From NCBI GenBank assembly GCA_964623635.1, contig CAZUUA010000009.1, forward strand, positions 1 through 64,000: a stretch of 64,000 bases of DNA, given 5' to 3'. Shown here piece by piece: positions 32,307 to 40,793 of this stretch. The notes below the pieces were generated by a model. It searched no databases. It saw only the letters and a program-made list of their open reading frames with translations, and had not been told where the DNA came from. Numbering within the stretch: the stretch's first letter is position 1; each line of letters starts with the position of its first letter. The position numbers and the translations under genes are program-made. The DNA comes from UMGS1696 sp964623635 (lineage in GTDB: Bacteria > Bacillota > Clostridia > Oscillospirales > CAG-272).

Positions 32307-32813
32307 TTATTCCGTAACCTGTTCCACGCTGATGCCTCTGGTCTTAGCGACCTGTTCAGCAGTGCGGAGCGTCTTCAGACCTTCAAAGGTGGCCTTTACC
32401 ACGTTCACGGGGTTGTTGGAACGGAGACACTTGGAACGGATATTCTTGATACCAGCCAGCTCCATAACAACACGAACCGTCTTACCGGCGATGATACCGG
32501 TACCTTTTGCAGCCGGCTTCAGCAGCACGCTGCCGGCACCGTATTCACCCAGTACTTCGTGGGGAATGGTGTCACCCTTCAGGGATACTTCGATCATGTT
32601 CTTCTTGGCATCTTCGATAGCCTTGCGAACAGCTTCCGGTACTTCGGCAGCCTTACCGATACCGTAGCCTACGTGACCATTTTCATCGCCAACTACCATA
32701 ACGGCTGCGAAACGGGCGATTCTACCACCCTTGACCGTCTTGGATACCCGGCGAATTACGACCTGCTTTTCCTTCAGATCCAGCTCTTCGGGATTGAAAT
32801 TTCTCTTAGCCAT
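32307..32813 (-). CDS. rpsE: 30S ribosomal protein S5
   Basis: This 168-residue protein has an N-terminal dsRBD-like domain (LKEKQVVIRRVSKTVKGGRIARFAAVMVVGDENGHVGYGIGKA) and a C-terminal domain ending in SVEQVTE. The VSKTVKGGR/FAAVMVVGD loop is the site implicated in decoding fidelity. A 302-nt spacer separates it from rplR. Confidence 0.97.
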   Translation of the reverse strand: MAKRNFNPEELDLKEKQVVIRRVSKTVKGGRIARFAAVMVVGDENGHVGYGIGKAAEVPEAVRKAIEDAKKNMIEVSLKGDTIPHEVLGEYGAGSVLLKPAAKGTGIIAGKTVRVVMELAGIKNIRSKCLRSNNPVNVVKATFEGLKTLRTAEQVAKTRGISVEQVTE

Positions 32814-33115
32814 TTCGTTTTTTCTCCAAATATTGTGATTGCAGCTTTGGGGTACGGGGATAGGAATTGCAAATCTGGTGCGACGCCATATAGTCAGCCT
32901 AAATTTGTTAGACCCTCACTATAGTACATTCGGCTTCGCATCGGATGTTTTTGCGTTCGTTTGGCTGAAAGCCATTGTTCCTCTATATCCATCCAAATAC
33001 TGCTTATGAAATGATAAACTACTGTTGTTCCGGCGGCACGCATCGCCACACAGGCTCGGAATCTGTGCATAACGGAGATGCGGTCATGTGCCGGAGTCAG
33101 GTGTACAAACCGGAA
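32814..33115 (-). other. Structured non-coding spacer rplR-rpsE
   Basis: 302 nt. The 5' part (33030-33094) folds as a long nested hairpin: CCGGCAC with GTGCCGCCGG, CGCATC/GATGCG, CACAG/CTGTG. Downstream are TGGCT/AGCCA and an ATTTAGGCTGACTA box that matches ATTTAGGCTAACTA in the rpsQ-rplN spacer. No ORF. Confidence 0.65.
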
Positions 33116-33475
33116 TTAGAACTGCAGACCAGCTTCTCTGGCGCCAGCAGCCAGTTCCGATACACGTCCGTGATAAATATAACCACCGCGGTCGAATACC
33201 ACAGTGTCGATCCCCTTAGCCTTAGCCCGTTCAGCGATCATCTGGCCAACCTTCTTAGCGGCTTCCTTGTTGCTGCCGATGCCTTCAAAGCCCTTTTCCG
33301 TAGAGGATGCGGCGCACAGGGTGATACCCTTTACGTCGTCAATGATCTGTGCATAAATGTGTGCATTGGAACGGTAAACAGCGAGACGGGGACGTTCGGT
33401 AGTACCAGCCACCTTTGCACGAACTCTTGCATGTCTCTTAAGACGCTGCGCGTTCTTATCTTTCTTTGCAACCAT
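33116..33475 (-). CDS. rplR: 50S ribosomal protein L18
   Basis: This 119-residue protein begins with a basic arm (KKDKNAQRLKRHARVRAKVAGTTERPRLAVYRSNAHIYAQIIDD) and ends YIYHGRVSELAAGAREAGLQF. It anchors 5S rRNA to the central protuberance. It follows rplF by 18 nt. Confidence 0.97.
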   Translation of the reverse strand: MVAKKDKNAQRLKRHARVRAKVAGTTERPRLAVYRSNAHIYAQIIDDVKGITLCAASSTEKGFEGIGSNKEAAKKVGQMIAERAKAKGIDTVVFDRGGYIYHGRVSELAAGAREAGLQF

Positions 33476-33493
33476 GGGTAACGTCTCCTTTCA

Positions 33494-34033
33494 TTATTTA
33501 CCGGTCTTACCAGCCTTGCGGCGGATGTGCTCATAGTCGTACTTGATACCCTTGCCATGATAGGGTTCCGGCGGTCTCTTGGAGCGGATATTCGCTGCCA
33601 CCTGGCCGCAGTACTGCTTATCAAAGCTCTTAACGATGATGGTGTTGGAATCCGGTACGTCGAAGGTAACCTTGTCGTCTTCGTTGAAGTAGATGGCATG
33701 GGAATGACCAACGTTCAGAACGATACGCTTGCCTTCCTTAGCAACTCTGTAACCAACGCCAACGATCTCCAGCTTCTTCTCGTAGCCCTTGGAAACACCT
33801 TCGATCATGTTGTTGATCAGGGTTCTGGTCAGACCATGGAGAGCACGGTTTTCAGCTTCGTCGTCAGGACGGGCAACGGTCACAACAGCGCCGTCTACTG
33901 CTACAGTCATAGCAGCAGGAGCATTGTAGGTCAGGGTACCCTTGGGGCCCTTTACGGTGATGAGATTATTGTCGCCCACAGTCACGGTAACACCAGCGGG
34001 TACCGCAATGGGAGCTCTACCAATTCTAGACAT
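33494..34033 (-). CDS. rplF: 50S ribosomal protein L6
   Basis: This 179-residue protein has two alpha/beta repeats. It starts MSRIGRAPIAVPAGVTV and has the conserved YEKKLEIVGVGYRV and the C-terminal PEPYHGKGIKYDYEHIRRKAGKTGK. It binds the sarcin-ricin region near the factor site. It follows rpsH by 18 nt. Confidence 0.98.
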   Translation of the reverse strand: MSRIGRAPIAVPAGVTVTVGDNNLITVKGPKGTLTYNAPAAMTVAVDGAVVTVARPDDEAENRALHGLTRTLINNMIEGVSKGYEKKLEIVGVGYRVAKEGKRIVLNVGHSHAIYFNEDDKVTFDVPDSNTIIVKSFDKQYCGQVAANIRSKRPPEPYHGKGIKYDYEHIRRKAGKTGK

Positions 34034-34051
34034 TCTGTACCTCCCTTTCTC

Positions 34052-34450
34052 TTACCAGACAAAAGCGAGGATCTCGCCGCCTACGTTTTCCCGTCTTGCC
34101 TTCTTGTCGGTCATGATACCCTTGGAGGTAGAAACGATGGCGATACCCAGACCGTTCATTACCTTGGGCATATCTTCGGAGTTGGAGTAGATCCGAAGAC
34201 CCGGCTTAGAAACACGGCGCAGACCATGGATAACCTTCTGCTTGCCTGCTTCATACTTCAGAGTGATACGGATGATACCCTGCTTGCCGTCTTCAATGAC
34301 CTGCACGCCCTTGATGTAACCTTCAGCCAGCAGAATGTCTGCGATGGCCTTCTTCATATTGGAAGCGGGAACATCAACGGTTTCGTGCTTTGCGTTATTC
34401 GCATTTCTGATTCTGGTCAGCATATCGGCGATAACGTCAGAAATCTGCAT
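34052..34450 (-). CDS. rpsH: 30S ribosomal protein S8
   Basis: ATG 34450 has GGAGGAATACAAAA upstream; 132 residues. It has MQISDVIADMLTRIRNANNAKHETVDVPASNMKKAIADIL and ends SKGIMTDKKARRENVGGEILAFVW. S8 is a primary 16S binder and, in E. coli, the spc-operon repressor; its RNA mimic would be expected near rplE, which I cannot confirm here. Confidence 0.97.
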   Translation of the reverse strand: MQISDVIADMLTRIRNANNAKHETVDVPASNMKKAIADILLAEGYIKGVQVIEDGKQGIIRITLKYEAGKQKVIHGLRRVSKPGLRIYSNSEDMPKVMNGLGIAIVSTSKGIMTDKKARRENVGGEILAFVW

Positions 34451-34686
34451 TTTTGTATTCCTCCTGTCATGCAAGTAAATAAAGTCTTGCTGCCCCATAG
34501 TTCTGGAAAGAGCAAGACCTGCCGCTCTCCCCAGCTTTATGTGGCCGCTCACCAACGGTTAAAGCCGAGCGAAGGAGACCCTTCATCCAAGCTTTCCTAT
34601 TGGTGCGGAACGTATATCAAATGAGGATTTCTCCCCAAATGAGCAATAGTTAGTATAGCGAGACCAAATATGGTCTAGCTATCAAC
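34451..34686 (-). other. Structured spacer rpsZ-rpsH
   Basis: 236 nt. It opens with a hairpin of 11-nt arms and one mismatch (TAGCTAGACCA/TGGTCTCGCTA, 34656-34681), then has a direct repeat TCATTTG. No ORF longer than chance. Confidence 0.6.
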
Positions 34687-34872
34687 TTACCAAGATGCCT
34701 TACGAACACCCGGGATTTCGCCCTTGTAAGCCAGCTCACGGAAGCAGATACGGCAGATACCGTACTTGCGGAGGTAGGCATGGGGGCGACCGCAGATCTT
34801 GCAGCGATTGTACTCACGAGTGGAGAACTTCTGCTTCTTCTGCTGCTTGAGGATCATAGATGTTTTAGCCAT
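34687..34872 (-). CDS. rpsZ: 30S ribosomal protein S14, type Z
   Basis: 61 residues with the zinc finger CKICGRPH plus CRICF, i.e. the short C+ S14 of Gram-positives; C-terminal YKGEIPGVRKASW is conserved. It follows rplE by 17 nt. Confidence 0.97.
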   Translation of the reverse strand: MAKTSMILKQQKKQKFSTREYNRCKICGRPHAYLRKYGICRICFRELAYKGEIPGVRKASW

Positions 34873-34889
34873 TGTTACTCTCCCTCTTA

Positions 34890-35432
34890 TTACTTAGCGA
34901 AGGGTGCGCCCATGAGGGTCAGCATTTCCTTGGCTTCAGCGTCAGTGTTAGCGGTGGTTACAAAGCAGATGTCCATACCACGGATCTTGTCTACCTTGTC
35001 GTATTCGATTTCAGGGAAGATCAGCTGTTCCTTCAGACCCAGGGCATAGTTGCCACGGCCGTCGAATGCGTCGGGGTTGATACCCTTGAAGTCACGCACT
35101 CTGGGCAGAGCGAAGTTGAACAGTCTGTCCATGAATTCGTACATCTTCTCGCCACGGAGAGTTACCTTTACGCCGATCTTCATGCCTTCACGCAGCTTGA
35201 AGTTGGCGACGGATTTCTTTGCGTAGGTCGGAACGGGCTTCTGACCAGTGATAGCAGCCAGGTCGGCGATAATGGAATCGATCACCTTGCTGTTTTCCTT
35301 GGCATCACCAGCACCAACGTTGATAACGATCTTATCAAACTTCGGAATCTGCATTACGCTCTTGTATTCGAACTTCTTCATCAGAGCGGGAGCAACTTCA
35401 GAAGTGTATAATTCTTTCATTCTTGCAGCCAT
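34890..35432 (-). CDS. rplE: 50S ribosomal protein L5
   Basis: This 180-residue protein begins MAARMKELYTSEVAPALMKKF and has MQIPKFDKIVINVGAGDAKENSK. It ends IEYDKVDKIRGMDICFVTTANTDAEAKEMLTLMGAPFAK. It contacts 5S rRNA and P-site tRNA. GGAGGTGTACG precedes ATG 35432. Confidence 0.98.
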   Translation of the reverse strand: MAARMKELYTSEVAPALMKKFEYKSVMQIPKFDKIVINVGAGDAKENSKVIDSIIADLAAITGQKPVPTYAKKSVANFKLREGMKIGVKVTLRGEKMYEFMDRLFNFALPRVRDFKGINPDAFDGRGNYALGLKEQLIFPEIEYDKVDKIRGMDICFVTTANTDAEAKEMLTLMGAPFAK

Positions 35433-35446
35433 CGTACACCTCCGAA

Positions 35447-35764
35447 TTACAGCTCAGCGCCGCACTTAACGCAGACGCGGGTTTTCTTGTCGCCGTCGAT
35501 CTTATGAGCGGCACGGGTAGCCTTCTTGCACTTCTCGCAGTACAGCTGGACCTTAGAAGCGTACATAGCGCCTTCTACTTCCAGGATACCACCGTTTTCC
35601 TTCGGCGGACGAGGCTTCATGTGCTTCTTCACCAGATTGATGCCGTTCACAATGACCTTGCCTTCCTTGGGGGAAACTTCTACTACTTTACCGGTCTTGC
35701 CCTTATCGTCGCCGGAGATCACGATGACCATGTCACCCGTCTTTACATGAAGCTTCTTATTCAT
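35447..35764 (-). CDS. rplX: 50S ribosomal protein L24
   Basis: This 105-residue protein has the KOW motif (KTGDMVIVISGDDKGKTGKVVEV) in its first 35 residues. The C-terminal CEKCKKATRAAHKIDGDKKTRVCVKCGAEL is a two-CxxC zinc ribbon found in the longer bacterial L24 form. It starts 50S assembly at the 5' end of 23S rRNA. Confidence 0.97.
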   Translation of the reverse strand: MNKKLHVKTGDMVIVISGDDKGKTGKVVEVSPKEGKVIVNGINLVKKHMKPRPPKENGGILEVEGAMYASKVQLYCEKCKKATRAAHKIDGDKKTRVCVKCGAEL

Positions 35765-35779
35765 ATCATTCTACCTCCA

Positions 35780-36148
35780 TTAAAGAACTTCGGGTGCCAG
35801 AGACAGGATCTTGGTGTAGTCGTGTTCACGCAGTTCACGTGCTACAGGCCCAAAAATACGAGTCCCCTTGGGGTTCTTGTCTTCGTTGATGATAACAGCT
35901 GCGTTCTCATCGAACTTGATGTAGGAACCATCGGCTCTGCGGAGCCCCTTTGCGGTTCTTACGACAACTGCCTTCACAACGTCGCCTTTCTTTACAACTC
36001 CACCGGGAGCTGCCTTCTTTACGGCGCAGACTACTACATCACCAATGCTGGCATAGCGTCTGCCGGTGCCGCCGAGAACACGGATGCACATCAGTTCCTT
36101 GGCACCGGTGTTGTCAGCCACCTTCATTAAGGATTGCTGCTGAATCAT
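35780..36148 (-). CDS. rplN: 50S ribosomal protein L14
   Basis: This 122-residue protein starts MIQQQSLMKVADNTGAKELMCIRVLGG and ends RELREHDYTKILSLAPEVL, the complete family extent. L14 contacts 16S helix 14 and the silencing factor RsfS. It begins the spc segment after a 433-nt spacer. Confidence 0.98.
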   Translation of the reverse strand: MIQQQSLMKVADNTGAKELMCIRVLGGTGRRYASIGDVVVCAVKKAAPGGVVKKGDVVKAVVVRTAKGLRRADGSYIKFDENAAVIINEDKNPKGTRIFGPVARELREHDYTKILSLAPEVL

Positions 36149-36581
36149 TTTTTCTTTCCTCCAGTTAGTGTAGGACGCTCGTAGGGGAAACGGGTCGCTT
36201 CTTGTAAAAAGCTTGGCAAAAACTTTTGGGAAAGGTCAAGCATCCCATTTAGTTAGCCTAAATCCGGGGTGCCCAGCCATATCGTACCTGCGTATCCGTC
36301 CAAGGGTAACGCCTATCCAACTTCGTGGACGTATGCCCTCGAAGTAGCCCGGCGGAGCCTCAGTTAGGGTGCTCATGTACGTTTCGTTTTTTACCGTTTT
36401 ACGTTATCCAAATTCCTACGATTCGTCATAGATCAGGAGTACACCGGGGGAGAGTTCGTGCGACCAAAGGGTGTCAAAGAAGGGTTTTGGTCCCTGCCAG
36501 CTGACCCCTGCTCCGCACGCTTGTCTCCCGGTTTCTCTGCAATCTTTTACCTTGTATGTGTTGAGTCTCTCGGACTAAATA
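36149..36581 (-). other. Structured non-coding spacer rpsQ-rplN
   Basis: 433 nt at the S10/spc junction. The main fold (36444-36531) nests CCGGGAGA/TCTCCCCCGG, CGTGC/GCACG and GACCAAA/TTTGGTC. Other hairpins are AGTC/GACT at the start and CTTCG/CGAAG. It carries the 13-mer AATTTGGATAACG shared with the rpoA-rplQ spacer and the ATTTAGGCTAACTA box related to the rplR-rpsE spacer. It could hold an internal promoter, but none is convincing. Confidence 0.65.
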
Positions 36582-36842
36582 TTACTTAGCCTTTTCGATG
36601 ACTCTAACCAGTCTCCATCTCTTCGTCTTGGAGAGAGGTCTGGTCTCCATCAGCTCAACTCTGTCGCCAACACCGCATTCGTTGTTTTCGTCATGAGCGT
36701 GGAGCTTGATGGTGCGCTTGATGATCTTGCCATAGGTGGGGTGCTTTACATGGTCTTCGATGGCGACAACGATAGTCTTGTCCATTTTGTCGCTAACGAC
36801 CATACCCACTCTGGTCTTTCTGAGTGCGCGTTCTACTGCCAT
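36582..36842 (-). CDS. rpsQ: 30S ribosomal protein S17
   Basis: 86-residue OB fold; RKTRVGMVVSDKMDKTIVVAIEDHVKHPTYGKIIKRT and GVGDRVELMETRPLSKTKRWRLVRVIEKA are family signatures. It follows rpmC by 12 nt and closes the S10 segment. Confidence 0.98.
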   Translation of the reverse strand: MAVERALRKTRVGMVVSDKMDKTIVVAIEDHVKHPTYGKIIKRTIKLHAHDENNECGVGDRVELMETRPLSKTKRWRLVRVIEKAK

Positions 36843-36854
36843 GTCGTTTCCCCC

Positions 36855-37043
36855 TTATGCCTTCTTCTCGGAGATGATGGTCATCACACGAGCGATTTCC
36901 TTCTTGGTTTCCTTAATCTTGTGGGGATTTTCAAGCTGATTGATAGCGAGCTGAAAACGGAGATTAAAGAGTTCGGACTTCAGCGACTCGAGCATGGATT
37001 CGAGCTCTTCGCCAGACTTGTTTCTGAGTTCATTTGCCTTCAC
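36855..37043 (-). CDS. rpmC: 50S ribosomal protein L29, GTG start
   Basis: 62-residue helical hairpin: KANELRNKSGEELESMLESLKSELFNLRFQLAINQLENPHKIKETKKEIARV. GTG 37043 lies 3 nt after the rplP stop with GGAGGG overlapping that stop. L29 is at the tunnel exit and docks SRP and trigger factor. Confidence 0.97.
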   Translation of the reverse strand: MKANELRNKSGEELESMLESLKSELFNLRFQLAINQLENPHKIKETKKEIARVMTIISEKKA

Positions 37044-37046
37044 AGC

Positions 37047-37478
37047 TTAACCCTCCACTTCATTTTCCAGTTGTTCCTTGGTAGCGAAGCGGCACTTGAT
37101 GGGCAGCTTATGCATAGCAAGACGCATAGCTTCTCTGGCTGCTTCCTCCGGGATACCACCCATTTCGAACATCACTCTGCCCGGCTTCACAACGGCTACC
37201 CAGTATTCCGGGGAACCCTTACCGGAACCCATACGAGTTTCAGCAGGCTTTTCGGTGATGGGCTTGTCGGGGAAGATCTTGATCCATACCTGACCGCCAC
37301 GCTTTACGTAACGGGTCATGGCGATACGGGCTGCTTCGATCTGGTTTGCGGTGATCCAAGCGGGCTCGGTAGCAACAAGGCCGAATTCGCCGTTGGTGAT
37401 CTTGTTACCTCTCAGAGCCTTACCGGTGAGACGCCCTCTATGCACGCGTCTGTATTTTTCTCTCTTAGGTCTCAGCAT
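37047..37478 (-). CDS. rplP: 50S ribosomal protein L16
   Basis: This 143-residue protein opens MLRPKREKYRRVHRGRLTGKALRGNKITNGEFGLVATEPAWI and has RMGSGKGSPEYWVAVVKPGRVMFEMGG, a loop close to the peptidyl transferase centre. The position targeted by oxazolidinone/avilamycin-type resistance changes is not altered in any way I can judge. Confidence 0.98.
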   Translation of the reverse strand: MLRPKREKYRRVHRGRLTGKALRGNKITNGEFGLVATEPAWITANQIEAARIAMTRYVKRGGQVWIKIFPDKPITEKPAETRMGSGKGSPEYWVAVVKPGRVMFEMGGIPEEAAREAMRLAMHKLPIKCRFATKEQLENEVEG

Positions 37479-37493
37479 TATTGAGCGCCTCCT

Positions 37494-38324
37494 TTACTGT
37501 TCTTTTGCGGGAGCTGCCGCTCTGGGAGCTCTCGGGGGTCTGCCTTCGTTGCGAGGAGCACCGTCACGGTTGCCACGGAAGGGACGATCGCCGCCTCTTC
37601 TGTCACCGTCTCTGCGGTCTCTTCTCTGACCATCTCTGCGGTCTCTTCTCTGGGGCTTTCTTTCTTCGGCAGCAGCGGCAGTGCGAGCTACTTCAGACAG
37701 CACTTCACCCTTGTAGATCCAAACCTTAACGCCGATCTTACCGTAGGTGGTGTTGGCTTCCCAGAAACCGTAGTCGATGTCAGCACGCAGGGTCTGCAGC
37801 GGAATGGTACCTTCGTGGTAGTGCTCGGTTCTGGCGATTTCAGCACCAGCCAGACGACCGGACAGGCACACCTTGATACCCTTTGCACCCAGCTTCATGG
37901 TGCGGGAGATCGCCTGCTTCATAGCCCGACGGAAGGATGCACGCTTTTCCAGCTGAGCAGCGATGGATTCAGCAACCAGCTGTGCGTTCATATCGATGGG
38001 CTTTTCTTCGATCACGTTTACAACAACAGGAGCGTTCACGATCTTTTCGATCTCCATACGGAGAGAATCGATCTCGGAGCCACCCTTACCGATGACCATA
38101 CCGGGCTTAGCGCAGTGGATGAACACTCTCACCTTGCCGGTGTTGTCTCTTTCGATCTCGATCTTGGGGATACCAGCGAGGAAAAGCTTCTTCTTCAGGT
38201 ATTCTCTGACCTTGTAGTCCTGTACGAGAACATCGCCGAACTTTTCATCAGAGGCATACCATCTGGAATCCCAGTTTTTGATTACGCCGACACGAAGGCC
38301 GTGCGGATTCACTTTCTGTCCCAT
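37494..38324 (-). CDS. rpsC: 30S ribosomal protein S3 with an Arg/Asp/Gly-rich tail
   Basis: Residues 1-218 are standard S3: MGQKVNPHGLRVGVIKNWDSRWYA, the KH domain with VIGKGGSEID, and the C-terminal domain ending KVWIYKGEVL. A further 58 residues form a low-complexity tail of RRDRRDG-type repeats, then Pro/Ala/Arg (RRDGQRRDRRDGDRRGGDR). S3 lines the mRNA entry channel, so the tail would lie at the entry site on the ribosome surface. Typical S3 is 210-230 residues. Confidence 0.97.
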   Translation of the reverse strand: MGQKVNPHGLRVGVIKNWDSRWYASDEKFGDVLVQDYKVREYLKKKLFLAGIPKIEIERDNTGKVRVFIHCAKPGMVIGKGGSEIDSLRMEIEKIVNAPVVVNVIEEKPIDMNAQLVAESIAAQLEKRASFRRAMKQAISRTMKLGAKGIKVCLSGRLAGAEIARTEHYHEGTIPLQTLRADIDYGFWEANTTYGKIGVKVWIYKGEVLSEVARTAAAAEERKPQRRDRRDGQRRDRRDGDRRGGDRPFRGNRDGAPRNEGRPPRAPRAAAPAKEQ

Positions 38325-38339
38325 GTTACGACTGCCTCC

Positions 38340-38675
38340 TTACTCTTTTTCTGCAACAGCCACGGTGATATGGCTGGTTCTCTTGAGGATCCGGTCAGCG
38401 GAGCCCTTGCCGCGAGGCATGATCCGCTTCAGGGTCATACCGGGGCAAACGAAGCATTCGGAAACGTACAGCTTCTCAGGATCCATATTGAAATTGTTTT
38501 CAGCGTCTGCAGCCACCTTGTTCAGCAGCTTCAGAACGGGTTCGCAAGCGGCCTTGGGGGTATTCTTCAGAATACCAACAGCCACTGCGTAGTCCTTCCC
38601 ACGGATCAGATCCAGGACGATCTGGACCTTGCGAGGGGAGATACGGATGTGTTTCTGCGTAGACTTAGATTCCAT
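38340..38675 (-). CDS. rplV: 50S ribosomal protein L22
   Basis: ATG 38675 is used (MESKSTQKHIRISPRKVQIVLDLIRGK), with AAGGGG upstream; the longer frame to 38699 overlaps the rpsS stop and adds unrelated residues. 111 residues. The tunnel beta-hairpin is GMTLKRIMPRGKGSADRILKRTSHITV. Confidence 0.97.
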   Translation of the reverse strand: MESKSTQKHIRISPRKVQIVLDLIRGKDYAVAVGILKNTPKAACEPVLKLLNKVAADAENNFNMDPEKLYVSECFVCPGMTLKRIMPRGKGSADRILKRTSHITVAVAEKE

Positions 38676-38698
38676 GTTACTTTCTGTCCCCTTTCGCA

Positions 38699-38980
38699 TT
38701 ATTTACCGTTGTTGGAAGTCTTGGAACCTGCGTGACCCTTGAAGGTTCTGGTAGGAGCAAATTCACCGAACTTGTGACCTACCATATCTTCGGTAACGTA
38801 CACCGGGATGTGACGCTTGCCATCGTGAACGGCAACGGTGTGACCAACAAATTCCGGGAAGATGGTGGAGGCTCTAGACCAGGTCTTGAGCACCTTCTTT
38901 TCGCCTTTTTCGTTCATCTGGCAAACTCTCTGATAGAGCTTTTCTTCGATAAACGGTGCCTTTTTCAAACTTCTGCTCAT
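38699..38980 (-). CDS. rpsS: 30S ribosomal protein S19
   Basis: 93 residues, MSRSLKKAPFIEEKLYQRV through VTEDMVGHKFGEFAPTRTFKGHAG; a head protein near the A-site finger. It follows rplB by 19 nt. Confidence 0.98.
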   Translation of the reverse strand: MSRSLKKAPFIEEKLYQRVCQMNEKGEKKVLKTWSRASTIFPEFVGHTVAVHDGKRHIPVYVTEDMVGHKFGEFAPTRTFKGHAGSKTSNNGK

Positions 38981-38999
38981 TTAATTGTTGCCTCCTTCC

Positions 39000-39830
39000 T
39001 TATTTGCTGTTTCTGCGCTTCACGATCATCTTATCGGTTCTGGCCTTCTTATTTCTGGTCTTATAACCCAGAGCAGGCTTGCCCCAAGGCGTAACCGGGC
39101 CGGGACGACCGATGGGAGAACGACCTTCACCACCACCATGCGGGTGATCGCAGGGGTTCATGACGGAACCACGAACGGTGGGACGGATGCCCTTATGACG
39201 GGTCTTACCGGCCTTACCGACCTTCACGGTGTCATGCTCGACGTTGCCCACCTGACCGATGGTCGCAACGCAGTCCTTACGGATATAACGCATTTCGCCG
39301 GAGGGCAGACGAACCATAACCAGGTCGCCTTCCTTACCCATTACCTGGGCCTGTGCACCGGCTGCACGAACCAGCTGACCGCCCTTTCCGGGAGACAGCT
39401 CGATGTTGTGTACGAAAGTACCATCGGGAATGTTGGCAAGCGGCAGGGTGTTACCAACCACGATGTCGGCGTCTGCACCGGTGTACAGAACCTGACCATC
39501 GGTCAGACCGGCAGGAGCCAGGATGTAGCTCTTCTTGCCTTCGGTATCCTGCAGCAGTGCGATGTAGGCGGTACGGTTGGGGTCATATTCCACACCCACA
39601 ACGGTCTTGGCCAGCTCGGACTGACGCTTGAAGTCGATGATACGATACTTCTGACGGTTTCCGCCGCCCTTGTGACGAACGGTGATGCGGCCATAGCTGT
39701 TACGACCGGCATTCTTCTTCTTGACAGCCAGCAGACTCTTTTCGGGGGTGAACTTGGTGATTTCCTCGAAGGAGGGAACGGTCATGTGTCTTCTCGACGG
39801 AGTAGTCGGCTTATACTTGATCGTAGGCAT
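39000..39830 (-). CDS. rplB: 50S ribosomal protein L2
   Basis: ATG 39830 starts the family N-terminus MPTIKYKPTTPSRRHMTVPSFEEIT; 276 residues. It has the conserved MNPCDHPHGGGEGRSPIGRPGPVTPWGKPALGYKTR with the histidine of the peptidyl transferase region, and a basic tail (TDKMIVKRRNSK). Confidence 0.98.
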   Translation of the reverse strand: MPTIKYKPTTPSRRHMTVPSFEEITKFTPEKSLLAVKKKNAGRNSYGRITVRHKGGGNRQKYRIIDFKRQSELAKTVVGVEYDPNRTAYIALLQDTEGKKSYILAPAGLTDGQVLYTGADADIVVGNTLPLANIPDGTFVHNIELSPGKGGQLVRAAGAQAQVMGKEGDLVMVRLPSGEMRYIRKDCVATIGQVGNVEHDTVKVGKAGKTRHKGIRPTVRGSVMNPCDHPHGGGEGRSPIGRPGPVTPWGKPALGYKTRNKKARTDKMIVKRRNSK

Positions 39831-39850
39831 TGTTATGTTCTCCCTTCTTC

Positions 39851-40147
39851 TTAGTTCATACCTTCGAAGAACTCGATGGTTTCGGAATCGGCAGTCAGCG
39901 TCACAATGGCTTTCTTCCATGCGGCGGTCTTACCGGGAACGTAACGAACTCTTCTGGTCTTGGGCTTCATGTTCATGGTGTTGACGCTCTTCACCTTGGT
40001 GCCCTTGAACATAGCTTCCACAGCGGCAGCGATCTCAGGCTTGGTGGCGTTCTTGGCAACTTCAAAGGAGTACTTCTTGTCGGCCACGCCGTCCATGGAC
40101 TTTTCGGTGATGAGGGGTCTGATGATGATATCCTGTACGAATTTCAT
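39851..40147 (-). CDS. rplW: 50S ribosomal protein L23
   Basis: 98 residues, KFVQDIIIRPLITEKSMDGVADKKYSFEVAKNATKPEIAAAVEAMF and the arm VNTMNMKPKTRRVRYVPGKTAAWKKAIVTL. It overlaps rplD by one nt (TAATG), implying coupled translation. It is the main SRP/trigger-factor dock. Confidence 0.98.
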   Translation of the reverse strand: MKFVQDIIIRPLITEKSMDGVADKKYSFEVAKNATKPEIAAAVEAMFKGTKVKSVNTMNMKPKTRRVRYVPGKTAAWKKAIVTLTADSETIEFFEGMN

Positions 40148-40773
40148 TATGCGTACACCTCCTCGAGTTTGGCTACGGCATCCTTAGCGACCACGAAGGC
40201 GTTGCAGTTCAGGATATCGTATACGCAAAGGGTGTTTGCCAGGGTGACCTTTACGCCGGGGATGTTGGCAAGGCTCTTCTGAACCTTTTCATCCACTGCG
40301 GGCAGGACCACCAGGGTCTTCTTGTCGGCAGCGCCGATAGCGGAGAGCATGGAAACCATGGTCTTGGTCTTGAATTCAGCAGCTGCGATAGCGTCCACAA
40401 CGATCATCTCGCCGCCGGCTACCTTAGCAGAGAGTGCGCTGGTCATAGCGATCCGGCGAACCTTCTTGTTCAGCTTAGACTTGTACAGACGGGGCTTCGG
40501 GCCAAGAGCCACACCACCGTGTGTCCACTGGGGAGCACGGGTAGAACCCTGTCTTGCACGACCGGTACCCTTCTGTCTCCAGGGCTTCTTACCGCCGCCG
40601 GAAACCTCGGTTCTGGTCAGAGTGGACTGGGTACCCTGTCTCTGGTTGCCCAGGTATGCTTTTACTGCCGCATGGAGGACAGCACCGTTTACTTCACAGG
40701 CAAATACGTTGTCAGCCAGGTTGATGGAACCCACTTCAGCGCCTGCCATGTTTACGATTTTCATTTCGGCCAT
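40147..40773 (-). CDS. rplD: 50S ribosomal protein L4
   Basis: 208 residues, MAEMKIVNMAGAEVGSINLADNVF, with the tunnel loop QRQGTQSTLTRTEVSGGGKKPWRQKGTGRARQGSTRAPQWTHGGVALGPKPR. In several bacteria L4 represses the S10 operon through the leader; here the 5' leader at 41941-42270 is about 330 nt long and folded, which fits such control. Confidence 0.98.
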   Translation of the reverse strand: MAEMKIVNMAGAEVGSINLADNVFACEVNGAVLHAAVKAYLGNQRQGTQSTLTRTEVSGGGKKPWRQKGTGRARQGSTRAPQWTHGGVALGPKPRLYKSKLNKKVRRIAMTSALSAKVAGGEMIVVDAIAAAEFKTKTMVSMLSAIGAADKKTLVVLPAVDEKVQKSLANIPGVKVTLANTLCVYDILNCNAFVVAKDAVAKLEEVYA

Positions 40774-40793
40774 TTCTTTATCCTCCTTCCGAC

